A DNA stretch of 64,000 nt from Pseudo-nitzschia pungens (GCA_037355855.1 CM074764.1:4278001-4342000); one strand, 5' to 3'. Numbered from the stretch's first letter, positions 52,478-63,632 are shown. Notes: a model not told the origin generated them from the letters alone. Program-made: numbers and translations.

Positions 52478-55400
52478 TTACCACATGCATCGAGCACAGT
52501 GTTCTTTCAGAGCCGGACCATTCAGCAACTTAGTGAATAAATCAGCAATATTGGTCTCGCCAGGCTCCTTTGCAATGCGAATTGTCCCAGCAGCAATAGA
52601 CTCGCGCGCTTTGTGGTAAGCAACGCTGTTGTGCTTCTTGTTGCATGGACTCTCCGGTCTGGTGGTATTCTTAACAACAGACTCGTTGTCACAGTACACA
52701 TTCGTAGGACCTTCAATAGGAACGCCCATCATCCGGAGCTTGTACCTGAGACCCTCAATCAGTTCAATGGCAATTCGCAATGCCACTATCTCAGAACCAA
52801 AGGTTGACGTCTCGACAGTGGTCTGGCGTTTGCTGAACCACAGGATAGGGGCTCTGTTTACAAAGATGATAATTCCGGTATGGGACCTTCTTGTTGCTTT
52901 GCATCCGGCATGATCGGCGTCAACAAAACAGCTCATAATAACTGCTTTTCCAAGGGGTTCAGGAGCATCCGGTGGCAATACCTCCTTGGCATCTGGATAG
53001 AACTCACTCCAATCACAGTCAGGGAATCTGGTTTCATCCACTTCAGGACGCGTCTCGTCAAATACTAGCTTGGATCGAGCGTGCGCCTTGAGATAGGCAA
53101 ACATGTGCAATACTTGATTCAAATGCCCTGTTCTTGCTTGGGCTAGGTACCTGGACATGAGGGATACAGGCATGACCAGATCAAGTCTTCCAAGTTCGCA
53201 CAACCACCTCAAGACGCCAATCAGGCCCTGGTAGTAGTTCTGCTTACTTGGATCCAGTTCGGCGGTTACATCAACTTCTGGACGATAATCGGATGTCAAC
53301 GGGGTAGACACCTTGTTCGGAAGGTGCTTGTAACCATACTGCTCGGTGCCAAGCTCCTTCTCTACTGCGTCGATGGCTTTCTTAGCATATTTCTCGGAGG
53401 ACATCGCCCACTTGGGAATTGGGTCGTCTTCGACCACATGCGAATGGACATCAGCGCCCAGATACAGGGTTGGAACTTCTATAGTCCCGTCCTTCAGCGT
53501 GAAGCGCTGCTCGATACTTTCCAACTGCCGTCGGGGGTCCTCACTGCAACAGATAATATCGTCGACGTATGCAATCAGGTATGCCCAGTACCTAGAACCA
53601 TCCTTTCGCGTCTCCACTCGCATATGAACATCAGGGTCAGCTTTACAAGGCTGATACCCTAGCGTTCGTAGGTGCTTGGTCAAATAGGATCGGAACGACG
53701 CGCCTGCAACAGGAAGTCCATACAGTGCTCGAACGATCTTACATACCTGACCTACCAAATGCTGGGGGAAACCATCTTCAGCCCGTGCAACTAAATAGTA
53801 CTTCTTCTTGATCGGCGCTGTAAGATATGCGTTCTGTATGTCCGCAGACAGCACATCCAAATTGTTCAGCGCTGCCAACAGGAAGAAGATACGGACTGAA
53901 TCCCTGCTTGGAACACTGCTGAAGGTATGTTCCTTAGCTGTGGCTTGTACCTTGTGGCCATCGGCGACAAGCCGTGCTTTCCTTGTGAGAGACCCCAACT
54001 TCACGTCAAAGATCATGTGCGTCGTGATCTTGCTGAATCCTTTGGCCTTCAGACCTTCGACGGTGTAGCTGGAGTCAAACTCGAACGCCATCTCGTTGTT
54101 TCTCATCTCCTTCGCAATCGCCTTCTCCCAATAGTCCGTTCCCGTCTTTCGGTCGATGGCAAGAGCTTCAGGGATGGAATGTGGTAGCTCCACTCCGAAC
54201 TTGTGCGTTCTATCCCAGTACTTGTTTCGCTTGGTGGCCTTGAGGATTCGCTTCTTCCTTCGTAGTACGTGGTGGATCCACCATCGAAATGCTGGCTGAT
54301 CCGAGATCTTGGCGGATATGGCGTATTCTGCGGTCTGCACAGGAAAGGACTCTTTCAGATCGCTCAACTTACACCAGGATTCGGTTCCGTCTTTCCAACT
54401 GACGAGCAATCGCCATCCCTTCGTTGTAGGCCTTGGGACTTTGCGACCATACTTGTTGGTGATCGTCGCATCTTGCTTCCTAACGGCAGATCCGTCCTTC
54501 TCGTGATCGATAATCTCGTCCAGTAGAGAGAACATTCGTCCGTCGTCATCGATCTCGCTGTACATGCTCTCAGCAACGATATTGGCGGTGTACTGCTCGA
54601 TGGAACCATCTGGAAACTGCAGATCATACATTCTGGTATCAAGGATAGGGTTATCATTCCTCTTACCAATCGGATTGCCATTAAGATCAGCAGAACGATT
54701 CTTCACAACACACCGTAGTCGTTCATCGCCCTTCTGGATCATGACATTGTTACCAATATACTCATCATAGTCATCCCCATCAGGTATGAGATCGTCAATA
54801 TCCGGAATGGAGGCTTCCGGCTCGGCGAGCTCCCACCTTTCTTGGTGACCCTCAAATAACTCAGCAGGGGGATCAGGGTACGTAGCTTGGAACTTTGCGT
54901 CGTTATCCTCAACCTTGTCCCCGATCTTGGATTCCACTGCTTGGTCAAATGAGTCCATATAGCGCTTGACGTCATGGGAACGCCATTCTTCTTCAGTAAC
55001 AGCACGGACTGTGTTAGTGCTTACCGGCATGGCCGCCTCGTTCAGGATCCAGTGGCAGTCTCCGCCTCCGAATCGGTCACCGCACGGGCCAAGCCATCGT
55101 CCCAGCTTCTCGGTCCCATCAGAGAGATCAACCCAATAGACGAAATCATACCATTCGTGGGCTTGGTACAGAGATATGTCAGGCATGTACCCATGTACAA
55201 TTTCGAACGGCGTTCGACCCATCATCGTAGGATCACTGGAAGCCGTGCGCTGTCGGATGGCAGCAACGAGCTCTCCGCAGAAAGCCCACAGGCGCTTGGG
55301 GGATCGCTTCCGAGCCGTCTTCTTGCGGATGCTTCTGCTGATATGGCCGATGCTGAGCTCCGCGCGATTCTGGAAGGGACATCTTGGCTGGATAAAGGTC

Positions 55401-57025
55401 TGGTGGATATGGTTTTTGCTGACGACCTTATTCCATGGAGTCTTGTAGGTACCAGGGGATCCTTGCTCTCGAGCGCCATCAGATATCAAATGCTCGGGGA
55501 TACCGACGTCGTGGATGAAAATCTTCAGGCCTTCATACGCTTGCTTCTTGCCCTGTATAGGTATGAACTCGTCGTAGCCCTTACCATTACTGAAAACTTG
55601 GGCGGCTGAATCTTGTCGCATGATGCTCGGGACCTTTGCCATCCAGGTGTCGGTGTACCATTTGCCAGCCGCGATGCGCTTGTTTCTGAAGCTCTGCGTT
55701 GGCAATCGGCGGACAAGGGGATGCATAGGGTTGCGGAACCCTTTCTGCGTCGTGACTCGAAGAGTATCCGCAGCCTTTCTCGGAGATACATCCCAAATCT
55801 TGGACAGACGGTCGGAGTCGATCTTGCAGTATCGTTCGGTGTCAATCGTCGGACCCCACTTGGCTCGTCTGGCGATAGTGTCGAGCTCTGGGTCGACTGG
55901 TTCGACCTCATCGTCCCATCGAACATGCTTGTAAACGGCAGACAGGCAGACGGGAGAACTACTGCGGGGATCCAATTCGAAGCGCTCGCGTCCATCGGTG
56001 TAGGCGCGCTCGTACAACGGGGTATGCATGGCGTTGATTGTAAGACTTGGTATTGTTGCATCCTCGTCTACATCATCGTCCCCGCAAGTCTTCAATGAAT
56101 CGCCCGAAAAAAGAGAAGATAGTCGTGCATCCAGACGAGAGTCAGACGCAATCGCACATGGGGTCAGATCACGGCGGGTGCAGAGTTGCTGGAGGCTCCG
56201 CAGCTTGTACTTCTCATAGCAATCATGCTGTGGCAGGATCAGCTCGTCGCTCCGAAGAGGCTTGTCGTACAAATGGGGACTGAAGTTGGACCGTGTTTCG
56301 ACGGGCTCCAGCTTACGCTTGTTGGACTTCTTGGACTGCTTCGTGGTCGGCGCGGACGCATGGGGCGTCCCCGCGCGAAGGACAGACACCGTAGGATTCA
56401 ACGGATGAGATCCGTCGATGGCTTCTTCGGCTTGCTCGAACTTCTTGCTCTTCGGATCCCAAGGGAAGTCTCGGGTAGCAACGACATGATCACATGTAGC
56501 CATTTCATGCTTGGTTGGCTTGCGGGAAGGGAAATAGGACACGACCCCATCAAGCAGGAGCTTGATGTCGAGGGTGTGGCCCGCATGGGGATCTTCAGGA
56601 TCGGTATTGTCAATATGGATGGAGTGACTGGACTGCTCATCATACTGACGGGGCGTTTCACTGACACGATTGGGATGGCAGTCCCGTATCTGATTCGGGC
56701 AAATCAAGCTGTGGGACAACTTGTCGCCAAAATACAGGGCTTCGTGGAAATAAATCAACCAAACTTTCCCGTCGGTATCTGTGTAGGCCGTAACACAGGT
56801 CCCAATAGGAATGTTCTTGATAGGCTCAAGCTCAGGCGAAAAAGGATGAACATCAACGTGGCTGACGACTTGGTCTTCAAGCAAGATCATATTGGAACCG
56901 GCGGCGGTCGTATCAGCGTGGCTGTCCAGCTCGCACTGTCCCTCAGGACTCGGGCGCGCGCGCGGCAGATCCATCTGGTACAATAGCCGGCCAACCTTAC
57001 TTAATTTCGGGCACCGGCCGTCGTT
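52478..57025 (-). CDS. Copia 2 Pol
   Basis: Same domain order and motifs as copia 1: CELDSHADTTAAG, YTDTWMAK, ISDGAREQ, NRAELSIG, the chromo-like WRLLVSWKDGTESW, AYVDDIICC, VDADHAG, CDNESVV and NIADLFTK. The frame is open from the gag UGA; the first ATG is near 56974. Differences from copia 1 are scattered substitutions and short indels in the linker at about residues 215-320. No stop or frameshift. Confidence 0.94.
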   Translation of the reverse strand, partial: NDGRCPKLSKVGRLLYQMDLPRARPSPEGQCELDSHADTTAAGSNMILLEDQVVSHVDVHPFSPELEPIKNIPIGTCVTAYTDTDGKVWLIYFHEALYFGDKLSHSLICPNQIRDCHPNRVSETPRQYDEQSSHSIHIDNTDPEDPHAGHTLDIKLLLDGVVSYFPSRKPTKHEMATCDHVVATRDFPWDPKSKKFEQAEEAIDGSHPLNPTVSVLRAGTPHASAPTTKQSKKSNKRKLEPVETRSNFSPHLYDKPLRSDELILPQHDCYEKYKLRSLQQLCTRRDLTPCAIASDSRLDARLSSLFSGDSLKTCGDDDVDEDATIPSLTINAMHTPLYERAYTDGRERFELDPRSSSPVCLSAVYKHVRWDDEVEPVDPELDTIARRAKWGPTIDTERYCKIDSDRLSKIWDVSPRKAADTLRVTTQKGFRNPMHPLVRRLPTQSFRNKRIAAGKWYTDTWMAKVPSIMRQDSAAQVFSNGKGYDEFIPIQGKKQAYEGLKIFIHDVGIPEHLISDGAREQGSPGTYKTPWNKVVSKNHIHQTFIQPRCPFQNRAELSIGHISRSIRKKTARKRSPKRLWAFCGELVAAIRQRTASSDPTMMGRTPFEIVHGYMPDISLYQAHEWYDFVYWVDLSDGTEKLGRWLGPCGDRFGGGDCHWILNEAAMPVSTNTVRAVTEEEWRSHDVKRYMDSFDQAVESKIGDKVEDNDAKFQATYPDPPAELFEGHQERWELAEPEASIPDIDDLIPDGDDYDEYIGNNVMIQKGDERLRCVVKNRSADLNGNPIGKRNDNPILDTRMYDLQFPDGSIEQYTANIVAESMYSEIDDDGRMFSLLDEIIDHEKDGSAVRKQDATITNKYGRKVPRPTTKGWRLLVSWKDGTESWCKLSDLKESFPVQTAEYAISAKISDQPAFRWWIHHVLRRKKRILKATKRNKYWDRTHKFGVELPHSIPEALAIDRKTGTDYWEKAIAKEMRNNEMAFEFDSSYTVEGLKAKGFSKITTHMIFDVKLGSLTRKARLVADGHKVQATAKEHTFSSVPSRDSVRIFFLLAALNNLDVLSADIQNAYLTAPIKKKYYLVARAEDGFPQHLVGQVCKIVRALYGLPVAGASFRSYLTKHLRTLGYQPCKADPDVHMRVETRKDGSRYWAYLIAYVDDIICCSEDPRRQLESIEQRFTLKDGTIEVPTLYLGADVHSHVVEDDPIPKWAMSSEKYAKKAIDAVEKELGTEQYGYKHLPNKVSTPLTSDYRPEVDVTAELDPSKQNYYQGLIGVLRWLCELGRLDLVMPVSLMSRYLAQARTGHLNQVLHMFAYLKAHARSKLVFDETRPEVDETRFPDCDWSEFYPDAKEVLPPDAPEPLGKAVIMSCFVDADHAGCKATRRSHTGIIIFVNRAPILWFSKRQTTVETSTFGSEIVALRIAIELIEGLRYKLRMMGVPIEGPTNVYCDNESVVKNTTRPESPCNKKHNSVAYHKARESIAAGTIRIAKEPGETNIADLFTKLLNGPALKEHCARCMW

Positions 57026-58978
57026 TCAGTTCTTGGGGGTCTGTCCTTGGTTCGAGCCGTTGCCCTTCTTCTTGCCCTTCTTGCGCCCCTTGGGCCCAAA
57101 ACTGTTCCCTGCGCCTTGGGTCGCGTCCGCGTTCGCGGTCGCGGAGGCAGCAGGCGTGGTAGAACTAGTGGACTGAATAGTTCGAGCTTTCTTCTGCTGG
57201 CGGAGGTCATACAACTGCTTTCGTTGTTCCTTGGAGAAGGTCTTGTAGACTTCATAGGGATACTGCTTGTCCTCAATCTTGCCGCTGTACGATCCACCCT
57301 TGTTGCTTCCTTGGTTGCCACCACCTTGGTGGACAGAGGAGATACTTCGCGCTCGCTTGGTTGCAACCGCACCCATCTTTCGTATGCCAAGGCACCTCTT
57401 GAAGTACGAGACGCACTCGTTGAAGTCCTTGGTGTACTTGTCGGTCTCAAAGATCTGGATCTTGGGGTTCTCAAACCGATCGTCTTGGATGCTGTGGATG
57501 AAACGCATGGTGAAGTCCTCTTCATCGTGCAACTTGTTGTGGTTGGATAGCGTAGTCTGGAAATTCAACCAAGTTCTGCAGTGCTTCTCAAAGTCGTAGG
57601 TGCGGGAATCGCCTGTATAGCGGGAGGTGTACATACCGGTACGGACCTTGTCAAGGATAGCCGCGACGTTGGTTGCGGAGAAGGCATTCTCGTAGAGATG
57701 TAGGAAAGCCGCTCGGGCGTTCCCAGTTGGGTTCTTCGCGTCTTTGTACCTTCGAGTGTAGGCCCAGGCAGGGCCATCGCGGACTGCGTTGCAGAGCAAC
57801 ACCCAAACGTCGTGGTTGTCAGTGACAAATTGTGGGCCTTCAAGCGTGGCACATCGAACATTATAATCCATCCAGTTGGAAAAAATCCCGTCCTTCCCAA
57901 CAGTGGCGGATCTCTCTGCTGCAGTCACCGTCTCTTGCTCCTTCGGACGGATGACGTATGATAAGGGGAACCCTTGTTCATTGTACTGGAAGCGGAGGAA
58001 CTGACGGAAACTTTCTTCCCATTGACGGAAGTTGTCAAGGTTGGTGAGCTTCGGCGGAGTAATGGACGAGGAGACGACCTCCTTGTCGGCGGTCTGCATT
58101 TCATGTAGGCGTTGGCGAGTTCGGTCGGCTGCGAGGGGATCACTAAGCCAAGTATGGGCTGTAGGCTTGATACCAATGAGAGGTTGGTAGTGGATCCATT
58201 CCGAAAGAAGCTGAAAGGATTGTCGGAAGGATAGTCCGATGAATACTCGTTCATGGTAGGGGCACATCGGATGACGACCCCCATTGAAGTCACGGAGGTA
58301 CTTGGGGAGTTCCTTGGCAGAGAGCTGCTGAATGGACTCGATGCTGTTGAGACCATTTCGGAATAGTTCATCCGCCGTATCACTGTTACTGAAGCCAGAG
58401 AGGATCTTGTGGAGGTCTACCTCCCTTGAGCTGAGCTTTGCTCCATTCTTGTATCCAGAGATTCCACCATTAGCTTGGGCTGTGGCATGGGCCTGGAGGA
58501 TTTCAGGACTAGCTCCTGTAGGGGCGGCGACAGGAGCAGGAGCAGGAGCAGGGGCACGAGCGGCGGCAGCGGCAGCAGCAGCAGCCTCAGCAGCAATCCG
58601 AGCTGCGTTCTCGTTGCGCATTGCTCTCAGTTCTTGAATAGCAGCAAGCAGGATCATCTCAGATCGGGGTTGGATGTCAAGGTTGGGTTCTTGTTGGACT
58701 CTGGAGCCTCCAAACGCAGCAGGGACAGCAGGAGCAATAGGAGGGACTCCAGGCGCTCCGACAGGGGGGACTCCAGCTCCAGGCGCTCCGACAGGGGGAA
58801 CGCCGGCGACAGGGGGAACACCGGCTCCAGGCGCTCCGACAGGGGGAACGCCGACTCCATCGACGACTCCAGGGACAGCGCCTCCAGGGACAGCGTCGCC
58901 TCCAGCTTCAGGGACGTTTCCAGCAGCGCCGGCTCCGGCGGCGGCTGCAGCGAGTTGTCTTCTGGTTTGCTTGGCCAT
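57026..58978 (-). CDS. Copia 2 Gag
   Basis: 650 residues from MAKQTRRQ. The low-complexity start differs from copia 1: it has GVPPVGAPGAG repeats and a shorter poly-Ala run. The capsid-like part and basic tail (GRKKGKKKGN) are nearly the same. It ends PKN-UGA as in copy 1. No zinc knuckle. Confidence 0.92.
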   Translation of the reverse strand: MAKQTRRQLAAAAAGAGAAGNVPEAGGDAVPGGAVPGVVDGVGVPPVGAPGAGVPPVAGVPPVGAPGAGVPPVGAPGVPPIAPAVPAAFGGSRVQQEPNLDIQPRSEMILLAAIQELRAMRNENAARIAAEAAAAAAAAARAPAPAPAPVAAPTGASPEILQAHATAQANGGISGYKNGAKLSSREVDLHKILSGFSNSDTADELFRNGLNSIESIQQLSAKELPKYLRDFNGGRHPMCPYHERVFIGLSFRQSFQLLSEWIHYQPLIGIKPTAHTWLSDPLAADRTRQRLHEMQTADKEVVSSSITPPKLTNLDNFRQWEESFRQFLRFQYNEQGFPLSYVIRPKEQETVTAAERSATVGKDGIFSNWMDYNVRCATLEGPQFVTDNHDVWVLLCNAVRDGPAWAYTRRYKDAKNPTGNARAAFLHLYENAFSATNVAAILDKVRTGMYTSRYTGDSRTYDFEKHCRTWLNFQTTLSNHNKLHDEEDFTMRFIHSIQDDRFENPKIQIFETDKYTKDFNECVSYFKRCLGIRKMGAVATKRARSISSVHQGGGNQGSNKGGSYSGKIEDKQYPYEVYKTFSKEQRKQLYDLRQQKKARTIQSTSSTTPAASATANADATQGAGNSFGPKGRKKGKKKGNGSNQGQTPKN

Positions 58979-59917
58979 GGTTGTCTTGACTTGATTACCT
59001 AATTTGCTTCAGTTTCTAAACCAAATTCTTTTGTGGTGGGGACTGTCTCCACCTCGATCGGAGAAAGGATTGTCGACCGAAAGAAGAAAAGGTTACGTGT
59101 CGATTCTGTGTTGACAGTGTCGATTGTTCCGTGTCGATAGTGGGTTGTCAAGAAAGGTATCACGTCAGCGTTTGTGTTGTCATCCAAAAAGAAGAACATT
59201 TGAATCGATGGTACGAGTCGATTGTTCTGTATCGGTGGTTCCGATTCGATGGTTGGTTACGACCAAAAGAGAAGAATTCTATCGGTCTTTCTGCTCTGCT
59301 CTGGACCAATCGATTTGATTCTGAGATATGACAGATCTCAGGGTTCTTGGCTTGTCTGATTCCAAATTCCCTTGGCTAAAATCAAAATCGGTGGTATGGC
59401 AGGTTTGAGGTTGTCTGCGCCTCGTGAGGTTGTCTGCGCCTCAGTCGGATGGGCCTGACGTCATGTCCTTGGTCTGCTGGACACTGTCTTCACTGGGAAG
59501 TACGTGGTGGTCTGTCTTCCACGAAAATTCTTTTCCCAGTGTGGTTCCATCCGTAGTAAGCAAGCGTCCCCCTTGAATCCTGTAAAATAACAGGAAATCA
59601 TGGACGCTGCTTTCTCCACGTCCTGCTCCTTCCCCACCGGACTGAGCCTCCATGGAGCCACCATGACGCTCAGCTACTGAATATCAATAGGTCCGCAGAG
59701 GTGGATGTGCAGACTCCGGTCGGTTCGCGTGTCTAGAGAAGGGCTCCCCATTAACATCAGGGATCTCGCGATGTCAGCTGCTGGTCCAGTTTCAGCTGAG
59801 GTTTTACATCCAAGTGTAGGCATGGATGCCAGTGGTGATCAGCCAGCTGGGTTTCTTCACACGCTCTAGCCGGCGTCCCGGTTCGTAGAAGTGGGTCGAG
59901 CGGTGGGTCTGATAAAC
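58979..59917 (-). other. Copia 2 leader
   Basis: Matches 38160-39028 of copia 1 with several indels (for example a duplicated GAGGTTGTCTGCGCCTC at about 59406-59443). The ORFs here are not in the same frame as those of copia 1. Confidence 0.7.
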
Positions 59918-60843
59918 TGTGTTGATATTCGCTCGTCAGCGATCTTCGTGGTCTAATCGTAGAACTTAATCGTCTTATACTGTGTACTGGAAATGGGCGA
60001 AAGCCTTAACAATAATAACGCGTACATCCCTGGCAAAGGGTGAGACTACAGCGGACTGTTCAAGGTCTTATTGCATACACTTAGTTACTACAACAAGGTA
60101 CTTCCCTAGAGGTACATCGGAATCGATCGAAAGGGGAGGGCATGATAGGCATTTAATTTAGAGTGAAAAAGAAAGAGTGAAAAGGGAGCTGAGCCAAAGC
60201 GCTCAGCTCTGTATCGTGACATCGATTCGCTAACTCGCTAACTCGTATAATAACAGAACTCCTGTAGCTCTGGTACTGTATCCTACGAGTAGCGTACCGT
60301 ATCGGAGTATCGTAGGTATCTCCGATTAATTAGACCGAATCGTGTGCTAGCGCGTTGGGTAACTGTTTGGGCCGGGTATGCGGTCATGGTACATATTGTA
60401 CACCAATGACCCGACCCCGGCGGTAGCATCATATCTTAGCATTGGTATCATGGTAGGTTAGCATCTTCCAGTGTCTTGTAGCCTTAGCATCCCTAACCCT
60501 GTAGCATTTAGCTACACCATAAAGGTGCTTTACTCGGGGTACGTACGATTGGTACAAATCGTACGCGGCGACCCTAGTAAACTCTGCTAGCAATACTAGA
60601 CAGGATAGGTCTGCTGCTAAGCCTGTTGCTAAGCCTGTTGCTAAGCCTGTTGCTAAGCCTGCTGCTAAGCCTGTTGCTAAGCCTGTTGCTGAGCCTGTAT
60701 GCTAGCAATTAGCACACAGCTCTAGCATTCAGCTCAGCACCTGTTAGTCAGTTACTGGGTGTTGCTGACTGTAGCCCCAGTACACTCTCCTACGCAGGAA
60801 CCTTGCTAGCACAGATCATAGCACCACCTCGAATATCTTCATA
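59918..60843 (-). repeat. Copia 2 5' LTR
   Basis: 926 bp, pair of 50930-51864 apart from one 12-bp unit and one 3-bp indel noted there. Confidence 0.95.
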
Positions 60844-60911
60844 GTGGCATCCTCCGGCCAGTCCTCTCGTGCAAAGGTAAAGGGTTTCTGTTTGGTTCCT
60901 TTAGACGCCAT
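60844..60911 (-). pseudogene. Element K gag, first codons
   Basis: Encodes MASKGTKQKPFTFAREDWPEDAT and then runs into copia 2's TSD. It joins 50929 when copia 2 is removed. Confidence 0.88.
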
Positions 60912-61658
60912 GGTTGGGTTAATCGGTTATTCTATTTAATCTAGTTACACTATTTCTGTTATCTTTGCTGTTTGTGTTGAAACTGAGCAAAAAGTGATTG
61001 CTCAGCTCCTCCAGTTTTTCTTGCTGGATTTCCACTGCTCTCGCGATAACTCGTGTTATAACTGATTTTCCCCCTGGTTTGTCCAGTGGTGGGAGTTGTT
61101 TCTCTCTTTAGTTCCCAGGAATCCTGTGGTTCCCCGGAGTTGTTTCTGTTTTTATTTTGTGGGATTCGATTCCCGTGGTTCTCCGGCGTTGCTTCTCTAT
61201 TAAGCCGTCACCGGGCCGGTCCCACTTCCCGTTTCCCGTGGGGTTAGTGGTGTTTAGGTATTCGTTATATACCTTTCCGGATATCCGTATATTTTGGTTT
61301 TGGTTGGCATCCCCTGTTCGGTCTGTCCATCCACTCAGTGTTGGTCCAATTAGTCCACTCACTGGGTTATGTGTCACTTTTTCGGTGTGTATTTTCGAAT
61401 TTTTTTTTTGATTATTTCTGCTGTAGACCGTGGTCCTGTTTAGGTACTTAGGTGTCTCTGTTGTTGCTGCTGCTCCCTGTATTGGAGCTAACAGTTGCTG
61501 GGGTTGGTATTCCTGGTGCTGCAGACACTGGATATCCTTCTCCCTGTTTTGCTTCGCTGTGCCTCCATTTTTCGGCAGTCTTTCAATCTCGTCGGTCCCT
61601 TGGCCGATCGATCTCTCTCTGCTCATGGTCGTCAGCACTCAGCTTGATTTTAAAATCA
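60912..61658 (-). other. Element K leader with palindrome
   Basis: Same leader as B. The palindrome TGATTTTAAAATCA (61645-61658) touches the LTR. The 176-codon ORF inside is not in the frame used in B's leader. Confidence 0.75.
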
Positions 61659-61849
61659 TGCCATACCCCGGGTCTACTAGTGATTAGAATAGTAGTGATA
61701 TGCAAATTGTGAGCTCTATCAGTTAGTCTATATGCTACAGTTCTAATGGCTCTCTGGCAATCAGCGATTCTATCGGCTCGCTGATTGTTTTTATCCTTAT
61801 CCTTAATCCAGTCCCGCGTGTACTCGTGACTGTATTTTGGTGTACGGCA
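61659..61849 (-). repeat. Element K 5' LTR
   Basis: 191 bp, TGCCATACCCC...GTGTACGGCA, a diverged member of the B LTR family (central part differs). No partner LTR remains at 50175, where K was truncated. Confidence 0.88.
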
Positions 61850-62331
61850 CTAACAACAGAGGGCATTCAACCCCAGCCAAAGAAGCTGGAGGCAATGAAG
61901 CGTCTGGAAGCCCCCAAGAACACCAAACAACTCAAGATGTTTCTTGGGATGGTCAATTTCTACAGGGCCCCGCCACTCCCACATCCTTGCCCCCCTCAAC
62001 AAGCTAGCAGGCAAAAAGGGAAAAATGAACTGGTACTGGGGCCCAGCAGAGCAGAAAGCTTTCATGGAGGTGAAACGAATGCTTGCAGATGAAGCCAAAC
62101 TAGCATTCCCAGATTTTTTGAAACCATTTCATCTCTACTTGGATGCCATTGACCGGCAACTGGGAGCAACTGTATGCCAGGATGGCAAACCCCTTGGTTT
62201 CTACACAAGGACACTGAACTCAGCGCAGCTCAACTACACTATGGGAGAAAAAGAGCTCCTGGGTATAGTGGAAGGCCTAAAATTTTTTGAAGGAATCCTA
62301 CAAGGCCAGGATGTAACGATCCACACGGATC
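61850..62331 (+). pseudogene. Element H/J pol fragment: RT end and RNase H
   Basis: It continues EVEYLGF from 50178 with LTTEGIQPQPKKLEAMKRLEAPKNTKQLKMFLGMVNFYR. A short deletion shifts the frame near 61965. RNase H follows with LYLDAIDRQLGATV, GEKELLGIVEG and IHTD. Element M's LTR cuts it at 62332. Confidence 0.88.
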
Positions 62332-62671
62332 TGTGACGGGCTAGCGTAGCTAGCACGGGCCACGACTGAATAATTGACTGAATCCCACATTATGGGAATC
62401 GAATATTATGTATATATGGCAATCTACGGTCATGAATACATTGTTATATGTGTTCTAATTACGATGGTCGAGTCCCAGAGGGAAATATATGCCTAATCGT
62501 GGGAATCGACAATGAATCAACATTTATGGCAGAGCATGCCAAAATGTGGCTATGCTCGCGACCGCAAATTTTATATGTTCTCATTCTTAATCCGCGTAAC
62601 AATATTCCGTAAAGTATCTAAACATTCACAAGTTTCATACCACTCCGAGATTTCTACTCTAGACCGTAACA
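62332..62671 (+). repeat. Element M 5' LTR
   Basis: 340 bp, TGTGACGGGC...CCGTAACA, type X like 48479-48803. It starts with GCTAGC-gta-GCTAGC inverted arms. The palindrome CAGTAATTACTG follows at 62672-62683. Confidence 0.88.
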
Positions 62672-62789
62672 CAGTAATTACTGTTTGTGCTTTACAGTAG
62701 AAACAGTAGAACTCAGTACTGAATTCAAAACTGAACAAAACCTCCCTCATCCTCAACAAAAGAGACACCTTGTATCTCCAACAAGCAAC

Positions 62790-63632
62790 ATGGCAGGTAT
62801 CTACAGAGACCCACCTGTCTCTTACAAGAGCTCCTTCAACAGCTCCAAGCCAAAACTAATCACGCTCTCGGTCTACGACAATGCCAACCATTCCGACAGC
62901 GTCAAAATTCCCCTCTTCACAGACAAAGGAGGTCTAGAAGAGCTACTCCCCTTTCTAAATGCAGCAGAAGATCTAGTAGGTGTACAGGACGCAGCGCTCA
63001 TACGCTATTTTGGATGCTGCTTATGTGTTAGCGCCCAAACCGAATGGAGAGCCCTAGCACAAAACACCCGACCAAATGGACAAAGATTGTACCCACTTAC
63101 GAGACAAGGATTCGATTCAGCATTTGCAGCTTTTATTAAACACTACTGCAATGCTGAAGATACCAGGGACCTCATGCATATATATCTCCGGAGCCCAGCA
63201 TGCAAAAAGAAGGTGGAGTCCACTTCTTGCAAAGACCATACCGATCGACTCCTAACCCTCATGAAATATACAGCCAAACTACATGGGTATGTAACCAATC
63301 TGGATCACCTCCAGCAAGTTACCATCCTCCTACACAGCTACCCAAACGCCTGGATCGAAGACTATGTACGCATCCACCAAGGAGTCACTCGTAACACTAC
63401 GCCTCAGTTCATCGTCGACCACATGAGCAGCCTCGATCGGCTCAGCAAACAAAAGAACAACAAGAATAATGGAAGACGTTCCAACAATTCTAATAGTTCT
63501 AACAACAACAATAACAGGAAGCGCTCTGGCAACCAGAAGAACAATCCCAAGAGCAAGAAGAAATCCAACCCCTGTCGTATCCAAGGACATAACCATGATT
63601 GGTCCGAGTGTCCTAAGAACAGGTACTCAAAG
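62790..63632 (+). CDS. Element M Gag, C-terminally cut
   Basis: It starts MAGIYRDPPVSYKSSFNSSKPKL, the start shared with G and L; the open frame upstream of 62790 is leader. A capsid-like region (YFGCCLCVSAQTEWRALAQ, AFIKHYCNAEDTRDLMHIYL, LLHSYPNAWIEDYVRIHQG) leads to an Asn/Lys-rich tract and the knuckle CRIQGHNHDWSEC. There are no stops. It runs into the LTR of element N at 63633 and would end a few codons inside it (63674). It is the best gag copy of the D/G family here. Confidence 0.88.

Larger units (their letters stand above)
50930..60843 (-). mobile_element. Ty1/copia (CoDi-like) retrotransposon, copy 2, intact coding
   Basis: LTRs of 935 bp (50930-51864) and 926 bp (59918-60843) are flanked by TSD GTGG (50926-50929 and 60844-60847). 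Excision restores element K's gag (PEDAT-AVKMSIDSEKGG). Gag and pol share one frame with a single UGA at 57026-57028. No other lesion is visible. It is nearly the same as copia 1 but inverted relative to it. Confidence 0.95.

Noticed and set aside
42482..55609. 211-codon antisense ORF found in both copia copies (42482-43117 minus, 54974-55609 plus)
   Set aside because: It is kept only because the sense integrase is nearly identical between copies; it shows no domain of its own.
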